Shown: positions 22,378-34,720, counted from the first letter of the stretch. The stretch is DNA of 64,000 nucleotides from Pezicula radicicola (GCA_003008705.1 PDUO01000022.1:210549-274548); one strand, 5' to 3'. A program made the numbers and translations. Notes: generated by a model not told the origin, from the letters alone.

Positions 22378-22689
22378 GGAGAGGGAGAGTGCGTTGTAGA
22401 CGGGATGAAGTGAACATATGAAAGGGGACAGTCATTCTGCGAATGTTGAGTGGTGGCCAAAAATTTTCGCGTATGTAGAAGTAGAAAATTGTAGGATTCA
22501 AAATAGACCGTATCAGCATCTATAGTCAGAAATTAGGAGCGTTGATCTTATTCAAGACCGCTATGAAATAGATCATTGTTGCTCTCAGTAAAAGCTCGTC
22601 ATTTTGACAGGTTCTAAAACTTTGTTGAACTTGCATAATATTGGATCCTTGCCCTGAAGAGCAAGTACCGTTTGTGATATTATTTCTCT
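22378..22689. other. Intergenic, convergent
   Basis: A 312-bp gap between the stop codons of the F-box-like member 3 and CWC24. It holds both 3' untranslated regions. Nothing else recognised. Confidence 0.5.
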
Positions 22690-23709
22690 TTACTCTTCGC
22701 CATCTTCCTCATCCTCACTTGGTTCTTCTCCAGCTTCAATAGCTTTCTCTCTTCTTCTGGCCGCGGCTTCTCTCTTCCTCTCCAGCAGCTTTTTAAGGTT
22801 CTTAGCCACATTAAACACCCCCCCCGTCCCAGACCCACAAGCAGCACAACTCGGATCCTTTCTATATCTCTTTAGTGCGCAGCTCTCACAGAAGTAATGC
22901 CCACACTTTGTGACAATGGGATCCTTATATTTCTCCCTGCAAATGATACACGCGAAAGGAATTCCCTCTAAAGCTGAATCATCATCCTCCTCGTCTTCGT
23001 CCTCAGCATTCCGATTTGCAGAAGCAATCTTGGTTCCTCCAGTGATCTTTTTGCCTTTTGTTACATTCTCCCACTCCTTGTCCAGTTGCCAACCTTGTTT
23101 ATAGTCCTCTCTAGCATGGAGAAATTTGCATGAATCTCCAAAGCCGCAGAAGCCAGTTTGTTTATAGTCCTTGCACACGTCTGGCGAGAAATCTATGACT
23201 GTGATTGTTCGGATATTTGTTGGAGCTTTGACGGGTCCGACTACTCGTGTCGGCGCATTCGGATTTTTCGCGATGAAGGATGTACTGTTTGCGAGACCTT
23301 TGTATGTTCCGTCTGGTGCCTCGGACGCAGAGGGGTTTGCTCTTGTGCTACCAAGAAGATTTTTGCTTGATAGAGCATCAGTTGCGTTTTCATCATACCA
23401 ATTGCTCTGCTTGGTTGCATCATTGACACTTTTGATGGTCGTGCTACGATCAGCAGTGTAGACTGTCGCCGTAAGGTCGGTATTCGACGATGTGTTATTT
23501 TTGGATGATGCGCTTATGACGTGGTTCTTCTTTGCTCTCTTAATCCTGTGGCCGGACTCATCTTCGGAAGATGAATAGTCTGAGGCGCTGTCGTCTGCTG
23601 GAGGAGGGGTGGCGGCGCGCTTTCTGAAGTTGGATTTGCCTTTAGTAGCACGTTTCTTGAAAATGGGTACTGGTTCACTGGCAGCGACTGGGGCTGATGC
23701 GTCTGCCAT
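22690..23709 (-). CDS. CWC24: Pre-mRNA-splicing factor CWC24 (RNF113 family), CCCH + RING
   Basis: Single-exon gene, 339 residues. The N-terminal third is disordered and basic. A CCCH zinc finger with C-x8-C-x5-C-x3-H spacing runs from Cys179 to His198, and a RING finger from Cys254 to Cys291 (CIICREKYKDP, CGHYFCESC, CAAC). This order and spacing is that of yeast Cwc24 and human RNF113A, which join the activated spliceosome and help position the 5' splice site before the first catalytic step. The linker includes the family segment GWQLDKEWE. The C-terminus is a charged helix (KKLLERKREAAARRREK) ending in an acidic tail. Nuclear. The intergenic gap to the next gene is divergent, so the two may share a promoter region. 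Confidence 0.95.
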   Translation of the reverse strand: MADASAPVAASEPVPIFKKRATKGKSNFRKRAATPPPADDSASDYSSSEDESGHRIKRAKKNHVISASSKNNTSSNTDLTATVYTADRSTTIKSVNDATKQSNWYDENATDALSSKNLLGSTRANPSASEAPDGTYKGLANSTSFIAKNPNAPTRVVGPVKAPTNIRTITVIDFSPDVCKDYKQTGFCGFGDSCKFLHAREDYKQGWQLDKEWENVTKGKKITGGTKIASANRNAEDEDEEDDDSALEGIPFACIICREKYKDPIVTKCGHYFCESCALKRYRKDPSCAACGSGTGGVFNVAKNLKKLLERKREAAARRREKAIEAGEEPSEDEEDGEE

Positions 23710-24793
23710 GATTGTTATGAAGAGTCAATGGACGAGTGCTCTGTAGTTGTATAGAGGTATGGTGGCAACTGTGGTTGGAGTTGATGTTGCTAGGTAAGCT
23801 TCGGAAGGCTGAGGCTGAGATGTATGAGAAGCCAAGGGAAGGCTCTGGCAACTCAAAGTGCTGACTAAGACCACGTGAGGTCTTGTCTAATTGTTTTGTT
23901 TGTTTAACCCACCTCCTCGCCAACTCGGAAACGGCTGAACCCTCCCGACTCCAATCACTCTGCGTGTTTCTGGAAGCTGGAGTTCGAGAAGCTCTGAAGG
24001 CAAGGATCACCCTTGGCTCTTCAGTAAATGAAGCAAATTACCTCACTATGCGAGTCACAGCTCCATATTATTTTCATATTATTTTCATTGTCATTATTAT
24101 AATTATTTCCAAGAATGAAGAAACTCTGCGCTGTTGTTTACAACTGACGTGGATCAAGCAAGTTGCATGAACCTCTGAAGTCCAACCAGCACGCCAAAAC
24201 AGGTATCTGGTGAAATCAGGCCTTTGTTCCTGTACCTCTCACCAATCACATTCTTTTGAATTTGCCGAGCAAGCGCTAACCACAACATACTACTGTCCCG
24301 CGCTTGCTTGATTGTTTTGATCGTGACCGGCGTAACTCAACAAAGCAGTCCCCCCTCCATTGTTGTTTCCCAGAGCATCGTGGCGTCTGGTCCACACCTG
24401 GAGGTCGAATAAAGCACTGTCGACACCGGATCACGCCTGGCAGTAAGTCTTCGAAAGGCTTCAATCAAGAAAAGGGTTGCGCATTCCCCCACCCCCTGGC
24501 CGGATAAGGAGCAGCACTAAGGACGACCCCATACCAACGAGACCGGACGAAACAAACTCTCTCATTGTCTCCAAGACATTGTAACACAACGGACGGCAGG
24601 AGTAACATTAGTGCCATCCCATAATCAGTCTCTGCGAACCATCAATTTCGACGCCATACAAGACACAACTCTTCATTGAGATTGCATTGCGCCAGGAGGC
24701 AAGGAGAAGGAAGGGGGATTCATCACGCTGCTGTAGGGGCCCGTTGCTTTTCCCGGCGGGTCTGCAGAGGTGCTTCAGGATACCACCTCCAAT
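23710..24793. promoter_or_regulatory. Divergent promoter region of CWC24 and the Num1-like gene
   Basis: 1.1 kb between two divergent starts. It is richer in C and G than most gaps here, with no open frame of note. CACGTG-like sequence (CCACGTGAGG near 23870) is present, but I cannot assign a factor. Confidence 0.4.
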
Positions 24794-27700
24794 ATGGCCG
24801 ATTCTTTGTCAGGAGAGCACCCATCTCTGCCATCTTACGACATCATGATATCTGATGCGGGGGATGACGGCGCTGACCCGTTCTTCAACCCGTCGGCTTC
24901 TACAAGTTCAATCAGCCACCGATTTTCCCATTTTGACCACCAATTGTTTGCTCTTGGCCCGGCAACATCGCCAGAGCAAGCAAAGCGCGCATTGGAAGCT
25001 CACTTGGCTGAGACCGAACGCAGGATACAAGATGCATCCAAGCTGGGTACTACTCTCGTGCAGCAGCGCAAAGAACTTGCCGACAGACTGAAAGAGGTTG
25101 AGAAGCAGCAAGCCGAAGGAGACATCACGCCAGAATTGCGGCAGAAGCTAGTGGAGATTGAAAGGGAATATAATGAGGTGGGCAGAGAAAGCGCCAGGGC
25201 TTTTCTTCCCAAATCAAGAGTTTCCAGCAGTGAAATGGGGGGCTCACCGTTTGTAGGCGATGTGTGTGCCCTAGTTACCAGCTGTATGTTCCATTGCTGA
25301 CATCCTGCAGCGTTCTGCTAGTCCTGTGAAATTTGAAAGTCAAGCCACAAGCTCCCCCTCCAAATTCAATGTACCAAACCGAAAGCAACGAAATCAGCCT
25401 TCGAACAGGGTGCACGACATTGAATTTGCGACGGAAATCAGCACATCTCTCCTTTCGCAAGTCAGACATTTACAAAGTTTGTTGTCAGAGAAGGAGGAAA
25501 CACTGAAGTCAGTCACTTTGGAGAAATCAAGACTGGAGGGTGAAGCAGAAGGATTCAATCAGCGACTGAGGGAGCTCGACGAGAGTGAACATAGGTACAA
25601 GGATGAGAACTGGAACCTCGAAACCCAAATACACGAGCATCTCGCATCGGCAAAAGAGGCGGCAGACCGAGAAAAGAAGTTATCCCAGAGTCTGAATATA
25701 CTGCAACTAGAAAAGACTGCTGCTCAGAAGGAACTAGATGAGATTAAATTTAGTCACGCCAAGCTCTCAGAGGAACATGCCTCGGCTCTAAAGCACCATG
25801 ATGTCGAGCTTGGAAGTGTGAAGCGTAATATGGTTGTAGCCGAGAATGAGCGTGGCGCTTTACAACGAAAGGTAGAGGAGTTAGTGGGACAGAATCAGGA
25901 GCTTGCCAGAGCTGTAGCACATCAACGAGGCAGACTGGATGATCGTGAACAGGTCCGGGGTCTGAGTGATCAGGATTTCGAGACAGCACCTGACGACAAC
26001 ACTCCGGAGCACTCGCCGCCGCCCTCGCCAGTGAAAGGAACCCCAAGGCACAGCCTGTTGGAATCTGAGACGTTGAAGAGCTCTTTGCAACATGCACATC
26101 GGATGATACAGAACCTGAAGGGAAACATCCATCGTGAGAAGACGGAGAAATTGGAATTAAAACGTATGCTTCAAGACGCCCGTGATGAGCTGGAAACCCG
26201 ACGTAGCGAACTGAATTCCGGCCATGGAAAAAGAACCCGTAAAGTTGAATCGAGGGAGTTCAAGAAGCCTCTCAGGCCCGGTCATCTTGGTGGTGTCCGG
26301 AGCGGTCGAAGTGAAGCGTTCTTGGAAGACCCCAATTGGGAGGAAGATGATGGTGACATTAGTCCATCCAGTTCTGTTGGTGGTATCAATGCAAGTATGA
26401 GAGCTCGATCCTATCCAACTTCCTCAACTGATCATTTCGACACGGCCAATGAGACAAGCGATGCTGGTGGTTTTGAGACGGCAAACGAGCAACGTGGAAC
26501 GGAGACCGAGGATTTCCAAACGGGCGCGGAGGAACTGAGCGGTAGTGACGAGCTTACCGAGACTGAAGGTGCCCCTGCAGGAACATTTCTCAAGAACCGT
26601 CCATCTGCACTCTCGCTAAGAAAAAATTCCTACGAGAGCACAGCATCCAACTCTGATGAATACACTTACAACGAGCTTAAAACCCCCACTGCTTCCCAAC
26701 CACAACGTCTACGCCTCAAGGTCAGCCGTGGTGCCAACAGACTATCTCGATCGAGGCAGGCCAGTGAAGAGCCTACGTTCCAGAGTAGCCCTGCCAGCTT
26801 CGCAAATAGTAGCAATAATGGAACTCCTCAAGCTACTGGACAGAGTTTGTTTGCTGAGCTGGGTGATCTGGGAGGAAGTGACGATGAGTCGATGGATGGA
26901 ACACCAAGTAGAAGCGTGAGGTCCAAATCTGCTAGTCTGCATTCAAGACCTTCCACGGCATCAAGACCTTCCACCGCCAGGACAGCGACCCAGGCATCAC
27001 CGCGTCTCTTACCTTCCTTGCCACCTGTTCCCCGATTGCCTATGGTTGATTCAGGCATGATGACTGAAGCCTGGGAGCCAGAGCCTCGGACACCTCAGAC
27101 TGCGCGACCAGTTATGGCTGGAGTGGTGGGAGCTGGCGTTGCCGGTGCTACTTTCGCCGAGGCATCCCATCTACTGAATGACCATCGTGATTCGGCCAGC
27201 TCTGTGGCCGGGGCACCAATGTCCGATGCTGCCAGCCAGTGGCACGAGGAACCCAACAACCTTTTGCATCCAGCCACACCAGATGGCAGCCGTCCAATTT
27301 CCGCGATATACAGTGATATGAGCTCACAGTATGAGCCGGATATAACGGAGAAGCTTGCTAAATTCCCATCTCCACCTACTTCGCGAACTCATACACCAAT
27401 GGGAAGTTCGTCGGGTCTTAACGCCTTCAATGCTCCTCCTTTGGGAATGTCCACCATCCTTTCTCATCATGTGGAGCCTAAGAAGGCTTTGGCTCATGAA
27501 CCCGAGCGTGCTGCTGCTGTCCAGCCATTATCGATGTCAAACATTCATTCTGAGTTTTTCGAGCCTGTTCCCGTACCCGATCACGTCGAACGTCCACAAA
27601 CCCCTAAGCCATTGACCATGTCGAATATTTATTCCGAGCATGTCCAGCCAGTGGAGCCAGTCGAATATCCAGCCACTCCCAAGCCATTGACCATGTCGAA

Positions 27701-30166
27701 CATTTACTCAGAGCATGTTGAACCAGTCGAGCTAGTCCAACACCCAGCTACCCCCAAGGCATTGACTATGTCCAATATCTTCTCTGAACATGTCGAGCCA
27801 GTTGAACAACCCATTTCTCCTAAGCCTTTGACTGTTTCTAACATCTACTCTGAACATGTCGAGCCAGTTGAACGCCCCGCCACACCCAAGCCATTGACTG
27901 TATCGAACATTTACTCAGAGCATGTTGAACCAGTTGAACATCCAACTACTCCCAAGGCATGGACTGTATCGAATATCTACTCTGAACATGTCGAGCCAGT
28001 TGAACAACCCATTTCTCCTAAGCCTTTGACTGTTTCCAACATCTACTCTGAACACGTCGAGCCAATTGAACAACCAATCTCTCCCAAGACATTGACCATG
28101 TCACCCATTTTCTCAGAACACGTTGAACCTTCACCTATCATTGAGCGAGCTGAACCGACCGTCACCGCCGCGCCAATTCCAGTACCGATTTCAGTACCTA
28201 TGCCTTTAATGTTCTCTTCAATTCAATCCATTGATTCTGAGCCAATTGAAGAGCCCTTGCCATCACCAAGTCTTAGACGTGACGGTGTTATAATACCAAG
28301 AGACGGACTAGAAGAGGATACTATCGCCAAAGAACAAGATCCGGAGACGCCTTCCAAGCCTACTTTCCTTGCTTCTGTCTTTGGCAGGAAGAAGGATAAG
28401 ACGCCCTCCACGCCTATCATTGCTGAAGACGAAACTCGACAATCTCCCAATCAATCACCGACTGTTGAGACTCCTGAGTCACAGCGACCTTTCAAGGAGA
28501 TTGTTAACAATACTAGTGAACGTTCTCCTAAGAAGCCTCGTGTTGAACTCATTGATGAGAGCTCACAAACCGCATTGACTGCTGATGAGATTGACAACAT
28601 GCTTAAGGGCAAGAAGCAAGGCGAGGTCATTGCTGAGCAAGGTCTGCGGTCACCGCCGCGAGGTACAGTGGTTGTGCCACCTGCTTTGCGAGTGCGCAAA
28701 TCACAAGAGAGTGTCAGCAGTGTTGGTCGTGCAAAATCAAAGATGATTGATTCAGACTATATGCACGACACTGTTCCAATCAAGAGACCTGGCAGCTCTA
28801 GCAGCAAAGCCGGATCCATACATCCACCATTGCCAGATGACCATAAGCAAGTCATTGCTGCTGCTGCTCAGCGCACTGGATCTTCCCACGGGAGCCAAGG
28901 GAATATGGGTCCTCCCCTCTTACCCGCGTCTGCCTACAGAAGTAATCCGTCGTTCAGGCCCAGAACTCCAAGCTCTCTGACCCCCGTAAGTCCTACCAGA
29001 AATGGTACTACTCCAAGACCAATGCACTCTTCTGGAACTGCTGAGGTTTACTCGCCAACCGGCACTGGTCTGAGATCCAGGGGTACATCTGTGTCGTCAT
29101 TTGCGTCCGAGATCGACACCCGATTCAATCTGCAAAATGGCTTGCAAATGCCACATGGCCTTGAACCTAGCACTGACCCTCGCATGATCAATGCTATTAC
29201 GCAGACCATGATCGGGGAGTATCTCTGGAAATACACACGAAAGGCTGGACGAGGAGGAATGTCAGAGAATCGTCACCGCCGATACTTCTGGGTTCACCCA
29301 TATACAAGGACTTTATACTGGAGTGACCGGGACCCATCACAAGCTGGGCGAGCTGAGCTCAAGGCGAAGAGTGTCGCAATTGAAGCTGTACGGGTTGTGA
29401 CAGATGATAACCCCATGCCTCCTGGACTTCATCGAAAGAGTTTGATCATTATGACACCAGGCAGAGCCGTGAAGTTCACCGCGACAACTGGGCAGCGCCA
29501 CGAGACATGGTTCAATGCCTTATCGTACTTGCTATTAAGAACAGGGGAGGATAGTGTTGGCGACACTGTCGAAGTTGCGAATGGACTTACCAAGGAAGAT
29601 GTCGAAGAATTTAACCCTGGTTATGCTAACAGCAGTACACGACGAGGGCCAGCTTCCGTGTCGTCGTACAACAGCCGCACAACTCGTAACGAGTCTCCGG
29701 GGCGGAGATCTACACGAGTTTCCATGGGTGCCCAACCTCAGCTCACACCCAATAATCGCCCATCGATGGGAACCTTGCAACGATTAAGCTCTTACTGGAA
29801 ACCAGGAGATGCCAATATGATGGGTACCTTCTCCAGCAAACGCACCCGAAACAGCGTCGGTGGTGCTACTGGCATTTATGAAGCTAGTGAAGTACATGAC
29901 AGTGCAGAAGACCTTAGGGAGATTATTGAAAAGCAAGACCGAGAATCTGACCGGCTCGAGAACGTCAGAGCTTGTTGTGATGGTAAGTCACCTTTGTCCG
30001 AAGTAACTTGATTTTGCTAACAATGCTAGGCAAACATGATGTTGGACATCTACACCATCACCCGAGGTCGGGCCGTCATTCCACAACTCCAGGTCAATCT
30101 TCAGGTTCTCGACCAGGAGCCACTTCAAGAAATAAAAGTCGCAGTAGCATGCGCAGCCACGAATAA
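24794..30166 (+). CDS. NUM1: Num1/ApsA-like cortical anchor with C-terminal PH domain
   Basis: Three exons (24794..25252, 25311..29982, 30030..30166) give 1,756 codons, 1,755 residues. Num1 (yeast), ApsA (Aspergillus) and Mcp5 (fission yeast) sit at the cell cortex, bind phosphoinositides through a C-terminal PH domain, and anchor dynein and mitochondria to move nuclei. Visible parts: coiled coils at about 60-135 and 195-450; a long Ser/Thr/Pro-rich disordered middle; about ten ~20-residue repeats built on PLTMSNIYSEHVEPVE between about residues 863 and 1093; and a PH domain at about 1450-1565 (GEYLWKYTRKAGRGGMSENR, RRYFWVHPYTRTLYW, TWFNALSYLLLRT). The tandem repeats match the repeat region of Num1 proteins in position. 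A short third exon encodes a His/Arg/Ser tail. Confidence 0.93.
27440..28130 (+). repeat. In-frame tandem repeats in the Num1-like gene
   Basis: About ten in-frame units of 60-70 bp encoding variants of TMSNIYSEHVEPVE followed by a Pro-containing spacer ending in PK. The outermost units are most diverged, and the middle ones (around 27,770-28,060) are nearly identical at the DNA level, suggesting recent slippage or recombination. Confidence 0.85.
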
Positions 30167-31312
30167 TACAATCATATTTCCTTTATCGACACCACACACA
30201 TGCCTATTTCACTGGCACATCTTCTTTACGAATGTTACGGTCTTTCCTTGATTTCCGAGAATGAAAATGGAGCCTTCCGCCGGGGGAGTTTAGCGTAGGA
30301 ACCAACGATCATTATGAATTTCCTTGCGTCATCTTCTTTCTTGAGTAATGATGGGACTTGTCAGTCAATCTGTATGTTGTTCTGGTGGAGGATAATGATG
30401 AGTGAGAAGTGGGAGGAGAATTCAATTCATTGTAGGAAGGGAGAGATTTTAATTGCTTTTTCGTTAGTGATGGTATGCTATGGATTGTTTCGATGGATCG
30501 ATCCTACAATTTGCTGTAATGCTGCTGGACTAGCTGAGTGGAGTATTGAGCGGGCGCGCTGTAAATATTGAATCGCAGAATGTTTTATACCCAGGATTGA
30601 CTTGTAGGTTGAGGTACTTGAACAACCACTTAGGCTTTGTTCTCGTGCTTAACTACGTTGCTTTCGATACGAGTACTCGCAGCAGCTCTTGCTTCGACTA
30701 CACCAAGTACCCATCCATTATCCTCACTTTTGTCAGCACTCCCAGAATTGATTACCTATGAAAGATACAGACAGTGCTATCATTACTTGACATCGCTTAT
30801 TTAAACACCACTAGTACCTTCATACCATAATGCTAAAAGTGGGATAGATGCTCGATCATCGATGCTATGGCTGCTGTAGTCTGCAGGTATGAAAACTTTA
30901 CTTCAGCTGGATGCCAAGCTTACTCGTGGAACTTTGATTACTTGCAGAATAGCTGCAGGCTGCATGACCTCCAGTCGGTCGCTTCCTCAATGTAGGAGCC
31001 TAGCACAATAGGGATCAATTGATTGGACTTCGATTGGTCTCTATTTGTGGTGCTATCGTCTCTGTGGAAGAAAGAAGGAGAAGAAGAAGAGCAAGGACCT
31101 AAGTGGTAGGCTAGTGCCCACGTGACCTAACACTCAAGGTCCTCGATCGTATCCGATTAGTTGCATATTGCATGATTGTAGTGTCGCATCTAGTACCCCT
31201 CTTGCACGCTGCACTACTATATAGTATTGCTAAATCCTTTGATTTTGAGAAAGAGAAAGAAAGAGAGGTAGGAAGGTAGATAAGAATAAAACTCCACGGT
31301 TTCTTTGCTATT
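30167..31312. other. Intergenic, about 1.1 kb
   Basis: 3' region of the Num1-like gene and promoter of the frameshifted SDR. Only short frames. GAAGAAGAAGAAG-type purine run near 31070-31095. No repeat or RNA gene recognised. Confidence 0.5.
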
Positions 31313-32492
31313 ATGGCGCAGGCAATGGATGAGGTGTTTTTTATTACTGGCAAGTGACCCATACTGTCGCTCATTCTAGATAACCAAGGTACTTTGAGAT
31401 AAAGAACTGACACAACAATCAGGTGCTGGGACAGGAATCGGTCGAGTAACAGCTCGGTATCTATTATTGAAAGGATACAAAGTGTTTCTCACTGATTGGA
31501 ACCCCAATTTTCTGAAGGAGACTTGTACTGAGCATTTTCCTTCTGTGTTACCGCTGGATAAACAGCAGAATTACAAATGGGCTAAGATGGATGTTACGGA
31601 TGATGAGGATGTCAAGACGGCTGTTGCGGCTTGTATCGATGCGTTTGGGAGGATGGATGTTTTAATGAATAGTATTGATTTCCTCTTTTCCCTTTTCTTG
31701 TCGTCGTGTGGGTGGTTTATATGGACAAGGCTAATATATTCTGGGCTTTGATTCTAGATGCTGGGATTAATGTATGATCCTTCACTACCTACCTTACCTT
31801 TTTCAGGTAACTAACATCTCTACAGAGCCAATACACCCGCCAAGGAATCCGAATGGACGCAGCCCCGACAAGCGACTTCATTAAAGTGCTCTCTACAAAC
31901 TTAATCGGTACCTATCGAGTCTCCCAACACTGTATCCCCTACCTAGAAAAGTCCCCAAACGGCGGCGTAATAATCAATCTCTCATCGTGTCGCGAACATC
32001 ACCCCACGGAGAAGCATACGCAGCTTCCAAAGCCGGAATCAATGGTCTCACTATGTCCATGGCTATTTCCCTAGGTCCTAAAATTAGAGTTCATAGTTTG
32101 AGCCCTGGGTTTGTAGATGTTAGATTTGAGAGATCCGAGCGGCTTTTACCGGAAAGGGAGAAGTTGATGGGGGATCTGGACGGGGATTATTTGACGGAGT
32201 ATGTTCCTGAGTGGGGGTTTGGGGAGAGTGAGGGGATGGGGCCTGCGCATCCTGTGGGACGGTTTGGTAGGGGGGAAGATGTTGCTAGATGGGTTGAGTT
32301 TTTGGGGGTGGGTGAGGGGGGGTTTACTACTGGTGGGGTTAGTAATTGCCATTTTTTTTGCTTCCTTTTTTTTTCTTTGCCTTGTTTGGTTTTATTTGCT
32401 GAGGGTGGAGTTTTGATTGCTGTACTGACTGGCTTTTATAGGAGTTTATGGTTGATGGTGGGTATTCGAAGGTTCTTTCTTATCCAAAATAG
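31313..32492 (+). pseudogene. Short-chain dehydrogenase/reductase with a one-base frameshift
   Basis: A classical SDR (NAD(P)H-binding Rossmann fold) in exons 31313..31349, 31423..31671, 31758..31771, 31826..32337 and 32442..32492. The cofactor motif ITGGAGTGIG is only obtained if the first intron is GC-AG (ACTG|GCAAGT). Other motifs are VLMNNAG, a catalytic Ser in INLSS, YAASKAG with the catalytic Tyr and Lys, and a C-terminal EFMVDGGYSK. Just after the catalytic Ser, near 31984-31990, the frame is broken: one base appears to be missing and the YAASK part continues in the next frame. Everything else looks intact, so this is a young pseudogene, a polymorphism or a sequence error. Substrate unknown. 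Not a cluster gene by context. Confidence 0.75.
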
Positions 32493-32918
32493 GCACTTGG
32501 GAGCTGGCAGGGAAGTAGTTTACATAATGCTTAGAGTAGGTATTTAAGATAATTAATTGAAGTTTGTGATGTTTCCTGTTAGCACTCTAAGGTATTAAGA
32601 GCTCTGAATGGTATTTAACTCTTTGATCTCTTAACAGTATCTTATCAATATACTAGTAAAGATGGTAAGTTGAGTACATATATAAGTACCCTCCCAATAG
32701 GCCCTGTTATAGGTGTCTTTATATGTCTACTGTGTAGGGGTATGAGGAAAACAAATAAGGCTAAGTCCGATAAAATGCCTTATAGCATGGCATATTTCGA
32801 CAGTCCTTGCTCTGTACAGAGTACAACGCTTTTGCCCACTCCACATGTTGCTCCCTGTAACTACATAACAAAAATCAAGATCTTGAGTATTTTTAATGCT
32901 GATATTTATAGTGTGCAC
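32493..32918. other. Intergenic, convergent
   Basis: A 426-bp gap between two convergent SDR genes. It would hold both 3' untranslated regions. AT-rich, nothing else seen. Confidence 0.5.
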
Positions 32919-33874
32919 CTATGAGTCTTGATACGCATCTAGCGACTTGTCATTCCATCTGTTGGTCTACATTAGCAACCTTGTATCAGAGGGAAGGATT
33001 ATCACACGTACGTCAAGAATTTCCCACTTAGATCCTTAGTAGCCCCAATAACCAGCCTAGACACCACATTTCCCGGTTGCTCTGGCTTCAAAAGCTTCCC
33101 TTCAGCATGAAGGCTAGAAAACTTAGTGGCGTCTATTGCATCCATCGTGTCCTTATGCTTTTCTCGAATCTCAAGTTGCATTTGAGTGTCAACAACGCCT
33201 GGCCTGATAGATATTGTTGTGATATCTGGCTCTTCCGAAGAAAGAGTTTGAGCTAGGTGGTTAAGTGCAGCTTTCGAAGAGCCATATGCTCCCCATGTCG
33301 AATACGCCGAAGTAGAGGCTCCAGAAGAAATCAGAACAATACGGCCATGGGCTTTTCGAAGTGATGGAATGGCTGGTGTGATCTGAGGTATTTATTAGCT
33401 TAGTAAAGAACAGCATCATGGAAGGATATCCACACGTGATTGAACAACTTGAGAGAAGACTTACCAAGGCAATAGCGCTGAAGAAGTTGACATCAAAGAT
33501 TTGTCGCCATTCTTCAGGTGTGCTATCTGCAACTCGTTTTACAGGGCTAAGAGTGCCGTGATTGATAATTAAGCCATCAAGTCCTTTAAATGAATCCAAA
33601 GCAAGAGCAACAGCTTTCGGACCAACCTACAGACAGACACCATTAGTTACAAATACATCGGTTATAGATAAAAGAGCCTACGCACCGAGAAATCTGCTAG
33701 ATCAGCAGCAAGGCACTCAACCTGTCCTGGATACTCTTCCTTCAACTTGTTCAGAGGGCCTGCGGTTCGTGCAACGACAACCAGTTTGTTGCCTCCTTTG
33801 AGCAGGAAATGAGCTGTTCCCAGGCCAATTCCACGACTGGCTCCTGTGAGAATCATGACTTTTGGATCGGCCAT
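32919..33874 (-). CDS. Short-chain dehydrogenase, Irc24/sepiapterin-reductase-like
   Basis: Four exons (33686..33874, 33465..33626, 33012..33382, 32919..32958) give 254 codons, 253 residues. Cofactor motif TGASRGIG lies near the N-terminus, then an INHG motif (variant of NNAG), Ser of LISSGAS, and the catalytic YGSSK (Tyr, Lys), in normal order and spacing. The C-terminal RPGVVDTQMQ and LSGKFLTWND segments resemble the fungal Irc24 (YIR036C-like) subgroup, which reduces benzil-type diketones in yeast. The last 40-bp exon was added because it extends LSGKFLT into a family-like WND ending and sums in frame; without it the protein would stop at FLTYV. Cytosolic. It is convergent with the frameshifted SDR but belongs to a different subgroup, so the two are not recent duplicates. 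Confidence 0.87.
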
Positions 33875-34124
33875 AATTGAAGATCTAGTGAGTGTGATTT
33901 ATAGGGAGTGTTTTGTAGAATGGTTCATTATGTGCAAAAGGTCCGTCATGCTTGATGTGGACTAGCGCGATGGCCCTTCCTTAGCGTGGCGCTAGCGAAA
34001 GGGTACTTGGTAAAAAAAGCGAAGACGCAGCATTTCCTTTTCTTCTCACCAACAACCATCCAACACAACACCACACAACACCCACGACAACCACCATGTC
34101 CATGCAGAACAAATATGCGGTCTG
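33875..34124. other. Promoter side of the SDR and leader of a doubtful small gene
   Basis: Divergent gap. An ACAACACCACACAACACCC stretch (34066-34095) before an ATG in good context (34096) resembles a fungal 5' leader, but that ATG opens only a nine-codon frame and could be an upstream ORF. Confidence 0.35.
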
Positions 34125-34720
34125 ATGGGATCATGGGAAGGCTCTATCATAGAGCGAATCGGCGCGTGTGTCGTGCATAGCAACACGCTTTCCAGCACAT
34201 GCGCCGATGCAATACTGCTGGTAAGCCTTTTTCAATCTCCAACAATCCCATCCCATCCCAACCTCAACTTTCTATGATGAACTTTCGTGTCGCCCCTATC
34301 TTACCAGAGCTTTAACCCGCTCATACATGGTGATTAACCTGTCTTAACCAAACGGACTATCTGATTTACAATTACAAAGCCTCTCGTCTTTTCGCACAAC
34401 GTTTGGCGCATCCATTGCTAACCTGATGCTCAGATACAGACCCTTCCGCCGACAAACCTGCAACAACTCGATGCTACAATTGCCTACTGTAAGTAGCTAC
34501 TACCTTCCATATCTCGAGTCCTCCAACAACATAGCATGATGAGCAACACATACTATCAAATTCCGATTTACAATGAAGAATAAACTGGTTCGATTACCTG
34601 ATACTTGTTTTGGAGGACTCGTGATTTGAAATTTTGTAACTAGCACTGAACGGTGCTGACTATGTATGCAGGACAGAACAGCAGAAGCAGCACAACGCAC
34701 AATATTCTTGTATAGAGTAA
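34125..34720 (+). CDS. Possible small three-exon gene, 75 residues, not recognised
   Basis: A model with exons 34125..34220, 34434..34488 and 34644..34720 has consensus-like donors (GTAAGC, GTAAGT) and acceptors (CAG, TAG) and joins in frame to a 75-residue protein starting MGSWEGSIIERIG and ending in a Gln/His-rich tail. It is preceded by a leader-like A/C-rich stretch. I recognise no domain; four cysteines do not fit a twin-CxnC pattern. Introns of 213 and 155 bp are long for the window, so the join could be chance. Low confidence. Confidence 0.28.

Noticed and set aside
31313..33874. The two adjacent SDR genes as a tandem duplicate pair
   Set aside because: Their cofactor motifs, intron positions and C-terminal ends differ and they belong to different SDR subgroups.
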